Source of the DNA: Chrysoporthe austroafricana | Lineage: Eukaryota; Ascomycota; Sordariomycetes; Diaporthales; Cryphonectriaceae | NCBI GenBank assembly: GCA_001051155.2 | Contig: JYIP02000005.1 | Coordinates: 3,348,001-3,412,000 of the forward strand | Length of the DNA stretch: 64,000 nucleotides | Reading direction: 5' to 3' | In this document: piece after piece, positions 43,814 to 55,031 of the stretch | Layout of the letters: each line of letters opens with the position of its first letter | How positions within the stretch are numbered: position 1 is the first letter of the stretch | Made by a program: the position numbers and the translations under genes | The notes under the pieces: generated by a model | Told to the model about the DNA's origin: nothing | Seen by the model: only the letters and a program-made list of their open reading frames with translations | Database searches by the model: none

Positions 43814-45315
43814 GGTGATGGCTGCTGTGGACGATGTGGTATGCTGTCGGGCGTGCAGTCAACAGGTCGGCAGAGACAGCTTTCCTCTTTGCGTGTAGAC
43901 AAGGCCCGTCGACAGAGACAGATGAGGAGGGGGCTGGCCAAAGAAGGAATAAAGAAAAAAGATGCTGCTCCCAGAGCTCGAGTAGGGGAAGAAGTGAGAC
44001 CGGTGCGGGAGACGACTGGCTGATCGTGCCGGAGATGAAGTTGGACTGGATTTATCCTCGGGGCTCAGGTGTCGCCGGTGGGAAAAAAGGACACGCTGGC
44101 GGTTGAAGCTCCCCAAAAATTGAATGCAGCTCCAACCTTGCCCCGTCCGGGCAGGCGACATGGATCGTGGTGCTACGTGCAGGGGCCACACGGGCGCCCA
44201 GGGGGCCACTGCTTTATTGAATGCGGGGATCTTGGGAGCCCCCCTCACCCAGCAGGTGCCTGGCAATGGCCTGAGCAGTGCTAGCTGCCGCCTCTCCAGC
44301 GGCTGAGACCCTTCACCACGAGACCCGTGGCCCACCCGGAGAGAACTTCTTAGAAAGTTCGACGTGAATCTTTGTGAAGGTGCACGCAGCCCCTGCCTCA
44401 TACTCTGCAGCACGGTAATTCCGGGAAACGCTTCAATGTAACAGCGTGAAGCAGGAACCCGACTGCCAGTGAAATCAATCTATTATTGTCTTGCCATTGT
44501 GCAAGCTGTCCTTAACCGTCGGCTTAGAGCAGACAAAGAACTGCAGTTGGAGGCACACATGCATCATATGATGACATCTCCCCAGCCTCGTCGACTGCAT
44601 GAAGATCCTAGGCTGCATGCCTCACATTGTTCGCTGCGGGCCGAAGGCTGACAGCTGTTTCACATCGTCTTGGGCCAATTGAACAGAAACCAGCTCGGGA
44701 CACCTATGGTCAGAATGTGAAGGACATTCATCGGGGCCCGAAGCCGAGAGTTCACATGCTTGCAGTTCTGACGACATCCTCACTATGCAATCACTTCTGC
44801 ATAATTATGTCGGAAATTTCCTGCAGCCTCTACATGGAACTGACTATGGGGATTACTTCAGTCCCTTGTAAAGCAATTACGTCTTCATTTGCATTACCAG
44901 ACGAGCCAATTGACAGACATTTAAACGTACAGTCCAACAGGCGATGACAACAAGCCCACGTGTCTGAAACACATCTTCGGTCGAGTGCACTTGGTATGCC
45001 TGCCGAGACAATGTTTCGCGGAGGGGGCCCGGAGTGACGTGCTCCGGCCGGGAACGGCTCCGATATCCATACTGGGGCATATGGGGTAAGATAGGGCGAG
45101 TCAACGCTTCTACCGATATTTGACAGCTTGACGGAGGTCTTGCGGCTCTCATCTTGTGACAACACCTGTCACCAGATCAGGTCGGCTCGGTTCATTTCTC
45201 TCGACGATCACAAGAGACTTTGACGGGTCTCTTTATTTCGGACAACAAGACACTTTCAAGAGGTTGGCGAAGGATAGCCAGCGGCCGAGGTGTACGAAAG
45301 CTTTAGCGAGACAAG
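43814..45315. other. Divergent promoter region of calnexin and the methionine-salvage gene
   Basis: About 1.5 kb between two divergent start codons. Only short domain-less frames are present. Sequence near calnexin is GC- and purine-rich; the middle (44.4-44.9 kb) is more AT-rich. No RNA gene or repeat is recognised. Confidence 0.45.
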
Positions 45316-46292
45316 ATGAGCAGTAGCAACGACGAGCTCATCCGCTCGGACGACCCAGACCACCCCGCCAACCTCATCCCCGCCCTATGCGCAAAGTTTT
45401 GGACCTTGGGCTGGGTGACGGGCACGGGTGGCGGCGCCTCAATACGTGATGAGTAGGGCAACCCAGCACAATCTATGCCCCCCCCCCCCAAATTGTGTAT
45501 TTTTGGGCCGGCCTGCTTCGTAGACTGACACGCTTTCTCCCAGTGAGCTCGTCTACATAGCCCCCTCCGGCGTGCAAAAGGAGCTCATGAAGCCCTCCGA
45601 CCTCTACGTCCTCTCCCTACCGCAGACCCTCGAGAAGCACCAGGCCTCCACTCAGGGCGAGGGCCCCATCCGCCCGAGCTCCCGCGTCTACCTGCGCTCG
45701 CCGCCGACCTTCAAGCCCTCGCAGTGCACTCCCCTCTTCCTCAGCGCCTTCACCCGCCGGGGCGCCCGGTGCTGCATCCACACCCACAGTCCGTACGCGG
45801 TGCTCGTCACCCTCATCCTCGAGCAGCAGGGTCGGGGATTCGACAAAGAGTTCCGGATCAACAACATCGAGCAGATCAAGGGGTTCGCGCGCGGGTACCC
45901 GCAGGGCGAGGTCGGGAACCTGGGGTACCACGACACGCTGCGGATCCCCGTCATCGAGAACACGGCGCACGAGGAGGACCTGACGGAGTTCATGGAGGAG
46001 GCCATGGACCGGTACCCGGATGCATATGCCGTGCTGGTCCGGAGGCATGGGGTTTATGTCTGGGGGAACAGTGTCGCGCATGCGAAGACGCAGTGTGAGA
46101 GGTATGTGGGTTGACTTCCTCGTCTTGTACTCCTTGGCCCAGTCCGAATGCTTAGAATGCGGATCACGACTGACTTGACTCTGCCATAGTCTGGACTACC
46201 TCTTTCATCTTGCGGTCGAGATGAAGAAGCTCGGCATACCGTGGGTCTCAGACATCGAGCCGACGCTGCCTACGAACTCGCTGAAGGCATGA
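45316..46292 (+). CDS. MDE1: Methylthioribulose-1-phosphate dehydratase
   Basis: Class II aldolase-fold Zn enzyme of the methionine salvage pathway, converting 5-methylthioribulose 1-phosphate to the diketo intermediate in the cytosol. Exons 45316-45452, 45544-46101 and 46190-46292, about 265 residues. The N-terminus has the family block [23 protein letters not shown], split by normal variation, leading to [18 protein letters not shown] across intron 1. Zn ligands are seen in [10 protein letters not shown] and in the later [10 protein letters not shown]. The last exon encodes [17 protein letters not shown]. Intron 1 contains a 12-C run (45478-45489). All visible functional residues are intact, and the family fit is clear. 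Confidence 0.9.
45478..45489. repeat. C homopolymer inside MDE1 intron 1
   Basis: A run of 12 C residues between the donor and the pyrimidine tract of intron 1. It could be length-polymorphic. No role is implied. Confidence 0.9.
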
Positions 46293-46769
46293 GATGACTT
46301 AATGACAATGTGTCGCTCCGGCATCCTCGAACCGAGTCCGCTACACGAGGGCACAAGCATTCAAAGCATCCATAGTCATTTGTGCGTGGTGCAGATCCGA
46401 GCTATGTGGCCGTGAAGGTAGCGCACATTCTCAACCCTCCATATTAAGAGTGCGGTTCGTCATTGAGTCAATTTTCTTTAAATATTGGTCATCATCGGTA
46501 TCATAAATAATGAGCAAAAGTCAAGGTCTCGACGGTAGGCGCATCGAAAGATTTACACAGTAAAAGCAAAAAAGTTATAGAGGGTTGCGGGAGACGACAT
46601 TAGTCTCATTATTACCACGACGGTGGTCTGTTTTTGGTTCTACAGTCTTACTGCATGATTATCGGTACTTTCGTACCATATCCCATACCTATATCCAATA
46701 CCCGTCCCATCCCGCATTGCTTTGTCATTATCCAGTACCCAGACCCAATCATTCACCTTCTCAATCCGC
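46293..46769. other. Convergent intergenic spacer
   Basis: A 477-bp AT-rich spacer between the 3' ends of MDE1 and the GPI-protein gene. It contains presumed polyadenylation regions (for example tttaaatattgg near 46477). No gene is seen. Confidence 0.5.
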
Positions 46770-47581
46770 CTACAAAGCCATAAAAGCAAACAACAGCCCA
46801 AAGAGGCTCGCACCGGTGACACCAACGCGGACAGCATCAGCAGCACTGCTTGTCGAGGACGACGACGACGATGACGAGGTCGCGGTGCTGGTGCCAGAGG
46901 AAGACGAGTCGCTGCCAGACGCGGTCGAGGTTCCAGTAGCGGAGGCAGAAGCGGCGGAGCCGGAGGAGCCAGAGGCGCCTGTCGTCTCGGAGGGGGTGCC
47001 GGTGGAGGTGAAGTAGTTCTGGCCGATGCAGGTCTGGACGCAGTCCGCATAGGCGGCGTTGTCGCTGGCCGTGCCGTTGCCCTGGTCGCAGTTGGCGACG
47101 CAGTCGGTCGTGGCGTTCACCTGCGAGCCGGAGGGGTCAGGGACCTGAGGAAAATTGGGTTAGCAGTTGTGGTGGCTCGAGGTAGGTCGCGGTATTGGGC
47201 GATCTGGACGGCCGCCGGGAGACGGAGTCCGGCTCATGGTGATGGTGTTGAGACTCGGAGGTGCTGGACGAGCTGCTCTGAAGACGTGCCATCCTCGCCT
47301 GAGCCCAGCAGACTCGTCGCTCAAGCTTCCGATTCACCACGCGGGACGCTATTGAAGTCACAGTTTGTACTTACAGCAATGCACTTGGACTGGCAGTCCA
47401 CATCGCCGGCAGAGCAGGCATCGAGGCAAGCCGCCTCGGAGGACTGGGCAGCGGTGAGCGAGGTAGAGGTAGTTCCGCTAGACACGGTGGTGCTGGCGGC
47501 CGTCGAGGCGGCGCTGCTGTCCGTGGTCTGGGCGCTGGCGAGGAGGGCGAAAGCGCCGACGAGGAAGGTAGCGAAACGCAT
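46770..47581 (-). CDS. Secreted Ser/Thr-rich probable GPI protein with paired CX3C motifs
   Basis: Function unknown; expected at the cell wall or plasma membrane. Exons 47581-47375 and 47144-46770, about 193 residues. The signal peptide MRFATFLVGAFALLASAQ is followed by a short Ser/Thr-rich linker. Exon 1 ends with C-x3-C-x6-C-x3-C (CLDAC...CQSKC). Exon 2 opens with VPDPSGSQVNATTDC and holds a second pair, CVANC...CVQTC, so eight cysteines are arranged as four CX3C units. A long Ser/Thr/Gly/Ala-rich region follows (likely O-glycosylated stalk). It ends in a hydrophobic tail, GVTGASLFGLLFAFMAL, fitting a GPI signal. The intron (47374-47145) is long for this window at 230 nt. I recall similar Cys-patterned proteins in other filamentous fungi, with no known function. 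Confidence 0.8.
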
Positions 47582-49734
47582 TTTGACGGTCTTATTTGTT
47601 TTGAAGTAAAATCAAGAACTTCTAGAAGAGACAATTAAGAGGCGTTCTTCGGTCAAGTTGTTGAGCGAGTGTGGGTGAATGAGACCTCTTGTACACAGGA
47701 CAACACAAAGCAGCGACAGGTGATCAGTAGAGACACGTCGAGAAGGGACAAATTACCAACAGGAGAGGGAAGGAGGAGATCAGCCCAGAAAGAGGCGTGA
47801 GGGCAGGAGGACCGGCTTCTTTAAGAGGGTGTTCAAGTCACACGTAGATGCCCATGCTCCCTCTTCCCACGGCTAACCAGTCAGTTCCTCGTCAGTAAAT
47901 AAAACAGACCATGCAGGGGGGTCCGCCCGGAGGAATGCAGAGGCCGGGGGGTGGGAACATCACGATCGCCCCATGGCATGCCCATCGCGAGAGGTCACTC
48001 TGCTTTCTCCCCAGACCCATAATTTCCATCCTGCTCCTCTCTCGACGCCCCAGGATTTTTTTCGTGCCACCTTGGCGTCCCCTCCCACGGCACGGCGCAG
48101 GGTGAGCCAGGAGGCGTCCTGCGACTTCCTTTCTCTTGGCCCCAAGACCCCGAGAAATCTCGTTTAAGTGTGCAGCAGCTTTGTCCTGATTTGGCACGTC
48201 GATCGGCCCGTCGGCCAATGGGAGGCTGAGGGCGGGAGCGGCTCATGCAGGAGCTGGAGCTGCGAGGCTCGTGTTCGATGCGCCTTGTCCTCCCTAGGTG
48301 CTTGGATGCCATGCCGGGCGCTGCCTGTCCGTGCCTATGTCTGGAGGGTTCCACGAACCACCAATTCTCAGCTGCCCTGAGGGTCCTGATGACACCTCAC
48401 GAGAAGCGGATGACCTCTCTCTCTGGATCTCGGTGGAGATGCCTTCCCGGGGAAGAGCAGGATCTGCAGGAAAATCCGGGAGGAGGATCAAGACCAGCCC
48501 AGGCCTCCCAGTGGCCCAGTGGCCCCCTGTCGGGGGACAATTCCCACAGTATTGACCTGCCGATCATTGGGGTAACCTTAAAATTAGCTATGTCCTGCGC
48601 AGGCGCCACTCGGGCGTGTGCCCAGAGGCTGGCACACTGGATCAAATCTCCGTCCTGCCGTCCAGCCGTCCATCCCATCCAACGGCGCCATCCCATAGTA
48701 ATCAACAAAATTGGCTGCCCTCTCCCCACCGGACGTCTTACTGCACAGAAAATTATAAGGAGAAGCGAGCACCACCCTCGGATCCGAGCAGCTGAACGAC
48801 CTCTCTAGGCTGCTGCCTACCCCGGGCGCGTCCTGGCCGTCCCCAGACTGTCCCGGGTCCACAGTGACGATGAAGTATCCACCGTCCTTGTCTTGGTATT
48901 CCTCGACCGACTTTCTCTCTCCGTCTCTCCAGCAAGGCTGGCTGTCCTGCGCTCCACCACAGTCCGCCTGCCACGTAGGTAGCAAGGTCTCAGAGATCGA
49001 CCGATATCCCGCGCGTGACCACGCTCAGCCCAGAGCCGCCTCCCGCCGATACGAAGGAGGTGAGATGGCAGATGGGCAGGTTTCGCAAGGGGTCTTCGCA
49101 CAGAGGCAGGGCAGCTGGCGCCTTGCTAAATTTGTGACCATATTGCAAGCACCCACCCACCCACACACACATATTCTCTCTTTCTGCAGGCAAGGGTCAT
49201 GCACTCGACCCGGTTGGTGCCATCGGCGGGTGCTTGCATTGGCGTTGGCGCCAGCACGAATAATCCGATCTCTAGAAGTTTATGGCACCAGAGCGTCATG
49301 TGTGCCTGCTATGCTGAATTGCTACTGCACTCGGTGCGATCCTTTCGGGCTCGAGCCGATAAATGTTTTGAATTCTTATAGTTCGGTGTCTCCCAGGACG
49401 GCGAAGTCCTGAAACATCGGATAAATGCTAGCGGGCGGACGCCACTATAGAGTCAGACCAGCACGACCAGCTCTAGACAAATGCGGGAGACGAGCGACCA
49501 CCCGGATCGCCTCGTCGGCCTCACAACAGCTCAGCTTGATAGTTCGAGATCGCAGTCTGTATCCGATTACTCTTTCATCTACCGGTGATATCTGACAGCA
49601 AGACACAGGAGGCCCGAGATCAGGGTGAGGCTATGCAACCACTCGGGGCCAGTAGCCTCCAGGCTTGTGGCAGCAGACACGTTGCAGCAGTTCTGAAGCG
49701 TCGCAATCCTCAACATGCCAACCCCTCACGCCAC
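47582..49734. other. Gene-free stretch
   Basis: About 2.15 kb between two minus-strand genes. It holds the promoter of the GPI-protein gene on the left. Open frames on both strands (for example 48245-48808 and 48864-49412) overlap each other and have no domain. A CACCCACCCACACACAC low-complexity run lies at about 49151-49169. Nothing else is seen. Confidence 0.45.
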
Positions 49735-50674
49735 CTACCACGGCACTGTCCCGTCCACGTCAGTGAAGGTATTCGTCTCCCCGTCCGGCCCCAGCGTCGC
49801 CAGCCGGCACGCGTTGATTGCCCCATGCTCGGGCGGCATCCTCCCCGCGTAATTGTCTAGCCAACGACGGATGTTAGCATCTGCTCTTCCAGGAGATGTT
49901 CCACGGATCTGAAGGGTCCAGGGAAGCTGCTCCGGGAGCGTGGGACCGGGGCGAGTGCCCCTAGAACATCTCACGCGGCCCCAGACAGGAGGTGTCATCC
50001 GCCAGAAGGGGAGGGTGGGGAGAGGGGACGCAAAACCGCGGATTAGACCTACTCAGGTTCGTCGCGCAGTGGCCCGGGCAACAGATGTTGATCTTCCAGT
50101 CGTTCCTCCCGTCGAACTTTGCCGAGTAGAGCAGGCCCAGCATGGTCATGGCCGTCTTGGAGATGGTGTAGGGCCACCACGGGATCTTCCTCGCCTGCTC
50201 GTTGGTGGCCTTGTAGGTAAGGGAGCCGATGCTGGAGGAGATGAAGACGATGCGCTTCGTGAGGGTGGACTTCTCGAGCAGCGGGAGGAAGGCCTCGGTC
50301 ACGACCTGGGTGCCGGCGACGTTGGTATTGTAGATGTCGAGGTACTCCCCACGGACGCTGTTGGGCTTGCCGTCGGCCGCCTTGGGTGCATTCGATATAC
50401 CGGCGTTGTTGATGAGGACGTCTATATGCCCGTGCTTCTCCTCTACCGTCTTAGCCGCCGCCTCGATGGACTCGTCGGAGGACATGTCCAGGATGAGCGG
50501 CTCGACAGAGAGGCCTTGTGACTGGAGCTTCTTGACGGCCTCCTCGACCGCCTCTTTCCTGCGTCCGGCCATGATGATGTGGTAGTCGCTGTGCTCCGTC
50601 GCAAGCTTCTTGGAGATCTCGAAACCTAGGCCCTGGTTGGCGCCGGTAACGAGCACAATGGTCTTCGAAGTCAT
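49735..50674 (-). CDS. Short-chain dehydrogenase/reductase (classical SDR)
   Basis: NAD(P)H-dependent oxidoreductase of about 247 residues, similar to carbonyl-reductase-type SDRs; substrate unknown. Exons 50674-50053 and 49856-49735. The cofactor motif TGANQGLG is at residues 10-17, followed by AGRRKE (the Arg suggests NADPH preference), LINNAG, VFISSSIGS with the catalytic Ser, and YTISK with the catalytic Tyr and Lys. The intron (50052-49857, about 196 nt) joins NICCPGHCATNL to NNYAGRMPPEHGA, the normal PG and C-terminal blocks. It is separate from SLD5, which is also on the minus strand upstream. Confidence 0.88.
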
Positions 50675-50862
50675 TTTGGTTTCCCTTCAGCTGGCCAACA
50701 CGGTCTACGAATTAATTGAATGAGTTGAGTCAGTCGGTTGATGATGAGGATGAGAGTCCTCTCCAATGCCGTCCTTCATTTATTTATATAGTTATATCTA
50801 AGCCTGATAGGTTTGTCATCATTCCTATCGGCTTCGCGTCAATAGACGGGGTTCTCGGAGAC

Positions 50863-50898
50863 AGAGACGGACAACAGAGCAGAGACGGACAACGAAGC
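50863..50898. repeat. 18-bp tandem repeat, two copies
   Basis: Two adjacent 18-bp units, 50863-50880 and 50881-50898, both beginning AGAGACGGACAAC, identical at 16 of 18 positions. They lie about 190-235 bp upstream of the SDR start codon. Confidence 0.85.
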
Positions 50899-51177
50899 AG
50901 ACAAAGGAAAGCCTGCACGCTATATCCTCATGACGCCGACCGAGTTATCTCCTCGCGCGACTCAAACACTCAAGGAGTTATAGGATTTAGCCTTAGCTCC
51001 GGGCGAATGCCAATACCCCACCACCACCTTAGGGTTTCTCGGCCGAACATCCACGGGCAGCAGCTAGCGCCGCGTTGGGGACTGAGGAACCTCCGTCGCG
51101 GTGGTTCTCGACGACTATGCCATCAGCAGACGGTCGAGCAATGCATATGCGTAGGGATGCACATGCGTACAGACCTC

Positions 51178-51370
51178 GCTGTCTTGCGCTAATGAATCAA
51201 CGCAGGTCGCCGACACATCTGTCGTCCGTAGGGTGCAAGGCTGTCGGCGCGGATACGTCGAACTCTGCTCGACGCTGTCTTGTGCTGCTAAATCGTCGCA
51301 GGTCCGCCTGCCCATCGATCGTCCGTGGAACGCGAGATTCCCGGCGCTTGCATCTCGACCTCTGCTCAAT
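51178..51370. repeat. Imperfect tandem duplication, 96-bp period
   Basis: Two copies, about 51178-51273 and 51274-51370. Shared blocks in the same order are GCTGTCTTG, GCTAA/GCTAAAT, CGCAGGTC, CATC-x-TCGTCCGT, GGCGC and CTCTGCTC. The copies have clearly diverged by substitutions and small indels. They end about 75 bp from the SLD5 stop codon. A third copy is not evident on either side. Confidence 0.7.
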
Positions 51371-51444
51371 GCTTTGCTCGCAGCTACTTCTGAGACTGCT
51401 TCCGGGCAACGGGGCTTGGTCCTGAATCTGCGAGCCGGTGGGGC

Positions 51445-52275
51445 TCATACCAGCTCGGCGTTGCCAGCGTCGACCAGAGACTTCGCGTCGGACCATCTCA
51501 GAATGAGGATGTCTCCGTTCTTGCCGTCCATGCTGCCGTCCTCGTCTGTACCCTTCCCCTCAACCAGACAATCCCTCAGCAGGCGGATGAATACCGCCGT
51601 GTCGAGGTCGGGTGCATCGATCATGCTGATGTTCCCGGCGGTATCATTGAGATTCTGCAGGTTGGGCGGGAACGAGGAGAGGAACGAGGAGAGGTAGTGA
51701 TTGTGCAGCATGGCTTGGTGCCGGGTCGCGTAGGCGAGTTCTGTCTCGGAGAGGCGCGCGCGCATGGTGGGCGTCGAGAGATAGTGCAGCGTGTGCTTGT
51801 CGATCTGCATTTTCGGGGTTAGTCGTCAGCTGCGCTGATGACAGGAGCGATTGGCAACCTCGCCGCGAAGGAGGCAAGGGGTCGTGCTCACCTTCGCTAT
51901 CCTCGCGCGCACGTAGCTTCGCACGATGTACTTGTACCGCTCCAACTCGGTCTGGATCACGATCAGGGCGAAGTTGGTCTTCGGGTCCACGTCGCCGGTC
52001 ATGTCCTCGACCTTCTCGATCTGGGCCTTGATGCGCTGGTTGATGCGCTCGAAGAGGCCATCTGCTGGCCACCTGCGGGAAGCCACAGCGTTCAGTTAAT
52101 CTTCACATAACTTATACAGACTAAAAAAAGCGAGAGAAGGAATTCCGCACTCCAAAAGCTCCGGGGCGCTTCGCTCGGCCACCCACGCACGCGTGAGAGC
52201 CTGCAAGTCGCGGGTCTCGTGGGGGATCGCGTCGAAGGTGGGGTCGACCTCGCGGAGGATGTCATCGATATCCAT
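51445..52275 (-). CDS. SLD5: GINS complex subunit Sld5
   Basis: Subunit of the GINS complex (with Psf1, Psf2, Psf3), part of the CMG replicative helicase in the nucleus. Exons 52275-52151, 52072-51892 and 51804-51445, about 221 residues, the usual length. It begins [14 protein letters not shown] at the ATG at 52275. The A-domain continues with [15 protein letters not shown] and [17 protein letters not shown] text. Next come the conserved [20 protein letters not shown] and [10 protein letters not shown] blocks, split by intron 2. The small B-domain ends with the typical [14 protein letters not shown]. The donor of intron 1 is GTGCGG (52150), weak but needed to join LLE to WPADGL. Family identity is strong. 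Confidence 0.88.
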
Positions 52276-53315
52276 GACGGCCACTGTTCTGAGATACGGG
52301 CAGCCAGGGTTTTCTAATCGGACAAGCGCGTGAAGCAATCAGAGGCAAGAGAGGTCGCCATCCAGACTGTGGTGATGGTCGCTGGCAATCCAACTTGAAC
52401 TCCGGCGCGTCACGGCTGACAAGAAACTATGGTGGGGACATGTGGGGCAGGCTCCGGGCAGGGACTGCCCTAGTACGCTGATCGGTTGCAGAATAGGGAC
52501 GACAGCCGAGTCCACGTGTAAGTCATCGCGGGCCGGCCCTTGAGCTCTCAGGCATTCATACTGATAGTACGTACTATGTAAATGCACCTGGTCAATCACA
52601 ATGCGCTGATGACCAAGTCATACCAATGAATATACTAAGTAAGGAGGCTGCGACCCTAGTGCGAGATCAACTTTCCGCCCAATGATAATTGATACTGCAC
52701 TTTTCCAGTGCTGTAATTGATTACTATAATCTGGGCTAAGGTAAAGGCCTCGGGAACACTGGCCAGATATCCATGCTTTATCCTTTTCTTCTTTTTCTTC
52801 TCTATACTATCTTGAGATAGTCGATGCAATGATCGGTACAATTTAAATTTGAAATTCTGGCCCGTGGAACAGTCAAAGTAGAGTAGAAAGTGTGTTTGGA
52901 TCATAATTTGGTCTATCGATCCAGGCCTCTGAGGACCGCCGATCGTCTAGGTAGTTCAAATGTCGACCTCGTTGTATGAGCCCATCTGACCTAGCTCGGA
53001 CGCTTGGGATCTTAGCATGAATATCTCATCCCATGACAAGTTATCGCATCCTTTCCTGTGTATTCTCGAATAGGTAGCTTTCAAGGGCTCTCTTCAAAGG
53101 ATGTCCGCATGCGCCATAGACTATTTTATTTTGGTTATCTTTTCTCTTTTTTGACAGAGGGTTGGAGAATTAAGAATAAATAAGTATCTATATATTTGTT
53201 CAACCTATCCCAAGTCTTCTTTTAGAGGAAGTAGCACATTCCGCTCTCTTTTCACTATCGCGAAAGTTTCCCAGAATCCAGTATCTACTATTCTGCTAAG
53301 ACCAAAGAACAGGTA
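52276..53315. other. Divergent promoter region
   Basis: About 1.04 kb between SLD5 and a membrane-protein gene, becoming AT-rich toward the right (52.6-53.3 kb). Short open frames have no domain. A T/C-rich tract lies at about 52782-52803. No RNA gene is recognised. Confidence 0.45.
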
Positions 53316-54739
53316 ATGGTCAGTACGACAGCTTTCACTGCACACGCCATGGATTCCGTAACCACATCGATCGTGTGGTGGCCACCTGTGATCTCTGAGC
53401 ATTCCGAGACCACAACAACACCGGTCCAAGCACCCGCTTCCTGGAGCACAATCGGGGGAAGCATTTCGCCATCCTCAACTTCATCTTCTACCTTCTCTAC
53501 TTCACTCTCCTCCCTCACTTCCTCGGACTCTTCATCCTCCTCATTCACAACTTCGTATTCCTTTAGCCAGACATCCCAGCCGAGTTCGATTCCTATCCCG
53601 AACCAAAACCCCGTGGCGGCCACCAACCAACAATCTGACCTGGGGCTCAACACGACCCAAAAGATCTGGATAGGCGCCACCATTGGTTTCGCCGTCATGT
53701 GAGTCCTCTCGAACTGAAATTGTCCAGGCCTCCTTTCTAAATCTCGGCTAACCATGGCGTCTTGCACAGAGTTGTGGTCTTCTTGCTGATATTTTGGCGG
53801 CTGATCAGCCACCGCTCGCGCCAGAGCCGAGCCCAGAACGGGCCCCGGAACCCGACCACATGGCTGAGGCCTTTCAACCGGGAGATGGCCCAGAACCACC
53901 CCAGCATATGGGCTGGCCTCCCCGTCTCTGAGCCCCGGAACGCTGCCTGTCATAATCGGTGGCTCCCTTGGGGTCCCAACGGGAACCATCGTGGGGCCCA
54001 CTCCCCTGCACAACCAGCCGCGCGCGAGGAAGAAATCGTAGACATTGGCTTCTACTCTGGCGAGGCTCTCGACTACGTGCAGAGGGGTCAGGACCAGGCC
54101 GCTGGCGTCGGCTCCGATTCGCTTGAGACTATCGCTCAGCGTCAGAGCAGACAATGTCAAACCGCCAGCGGCAACAGAGGCTACGACCTCTTCATGGGGG
54201 CGAGGAACCAACTCCGACTGAACGCCGCCGTAAACATGTTCCACCGAGCAAGACAAGACCTCGCTCAACACGTGGCGGGCCAAGGCCCCGAGTCTCCGCC
54301 TACCGAAGGCCCGCAGCGTGGCGACGGCCCGGGGCGGTCGTCTAGCATCCTCGGCCTCTTCAGGAGCTCTAGGTCACAAAATCCCGGCGGACTGCAGAAT
54401 CCGATTTCATATTCTCTTCCCGGATCTCCCGCTGTGGCAGCAGCCGGGCAGGTGTGCACAGGATCCCCTGGTGCCGTCGCTGAGGTGAACAGCGACGGGG
54501 TGTCCGTCCTCTCGGGGACCACCTCTGGACCGGCGGGCAGCGTCAGCTCCCTAAGCGACGTCGTCCCGGCGTCCGCTATGACGGCTGTCAGGACGAGCTC
54601 CATGTCCGCCATCATTGTCAACATCCATGGTGGCTCGACGGCGCAGCCTGTGGACAAGACGAACGCTGCCCCAGGGCACCATCCATTGACAGCAAATCGC
54701 AGAAGGCACCGCTCCGACTACCTCGCCAGGGATGCATAA
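53316..54739 (+). CDS. Ser/Thr-rich single-pass membrane protein of unknown function
   Basis: Two exons, 53316-53698 and 53770-54739, give about 450 residues. The extracellular-looking N-terminal part (about 105 residues) is almost wholly Ser/Thr-rich, including STSSSTFSTSLSSLTSSDSS. There is no clear cleaved signal peptide. A single transmembrane helix spans the splice junction: IWIGATIGFAVIVVVFLLIFW. It is followed by basic residues (RLISHRSRQSR), giving the usual N-out, C-in topology. The roughly 310-residue cytosolic tail is disordered-looking, rich in Gly, Pro, Gln and Ser. This layout is common in fungal wall-stress-sensor-like proteins, but there is no WSC or other named domain, so the role is unknown. 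Confidence 0.75.
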
Positions 54740-55031
54740 GAACAGCTTCCTCATCTCGCGTCCTAACACCATCCACATCGGCAGAGACATCTACCGATGC
54801 GACATCCTCTGCCGACTCCTCGGTGCTGACGAAGTCCGTGGGGCGACGACTTCTGAATGGGAGATATTGTGGGAGATATTGATAGCAGGAATGATATGTA
54901 TGATATGATTTTCATATAAATAGGCGTTCAGAGAGTTCCCTTATAGTATATCCTCATTTTCCACAGACATGTCGACGTAGCAACTTGTGATCGCAAAATC
55001 CGTGTCCACCTTCGATGAGTGTCTCATCAAA
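54740..55031. other. Convergent 3' spacer
   Basis: A 292-bp AT-rich spacer between two convergent genes, with likely polyadenylation signals (tatgatatgattttcatataaat near 54898-54920). No gene is seen. Confidence 0.5.

Larger units (their letters stand above)
50675..51444. other. Intergenic: SDR promoter and SLD5 3' region with tandem repeats
   Basis: A 770-bp spacer between two minus-strand genes. It carries the 18-bp tandem repeat at 50863-50898 and the imperfect 96-bp tandem duplication at 51178-51370. Open frames in it are short and domain-less and partly read the repeats. Confidence 0.5.
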
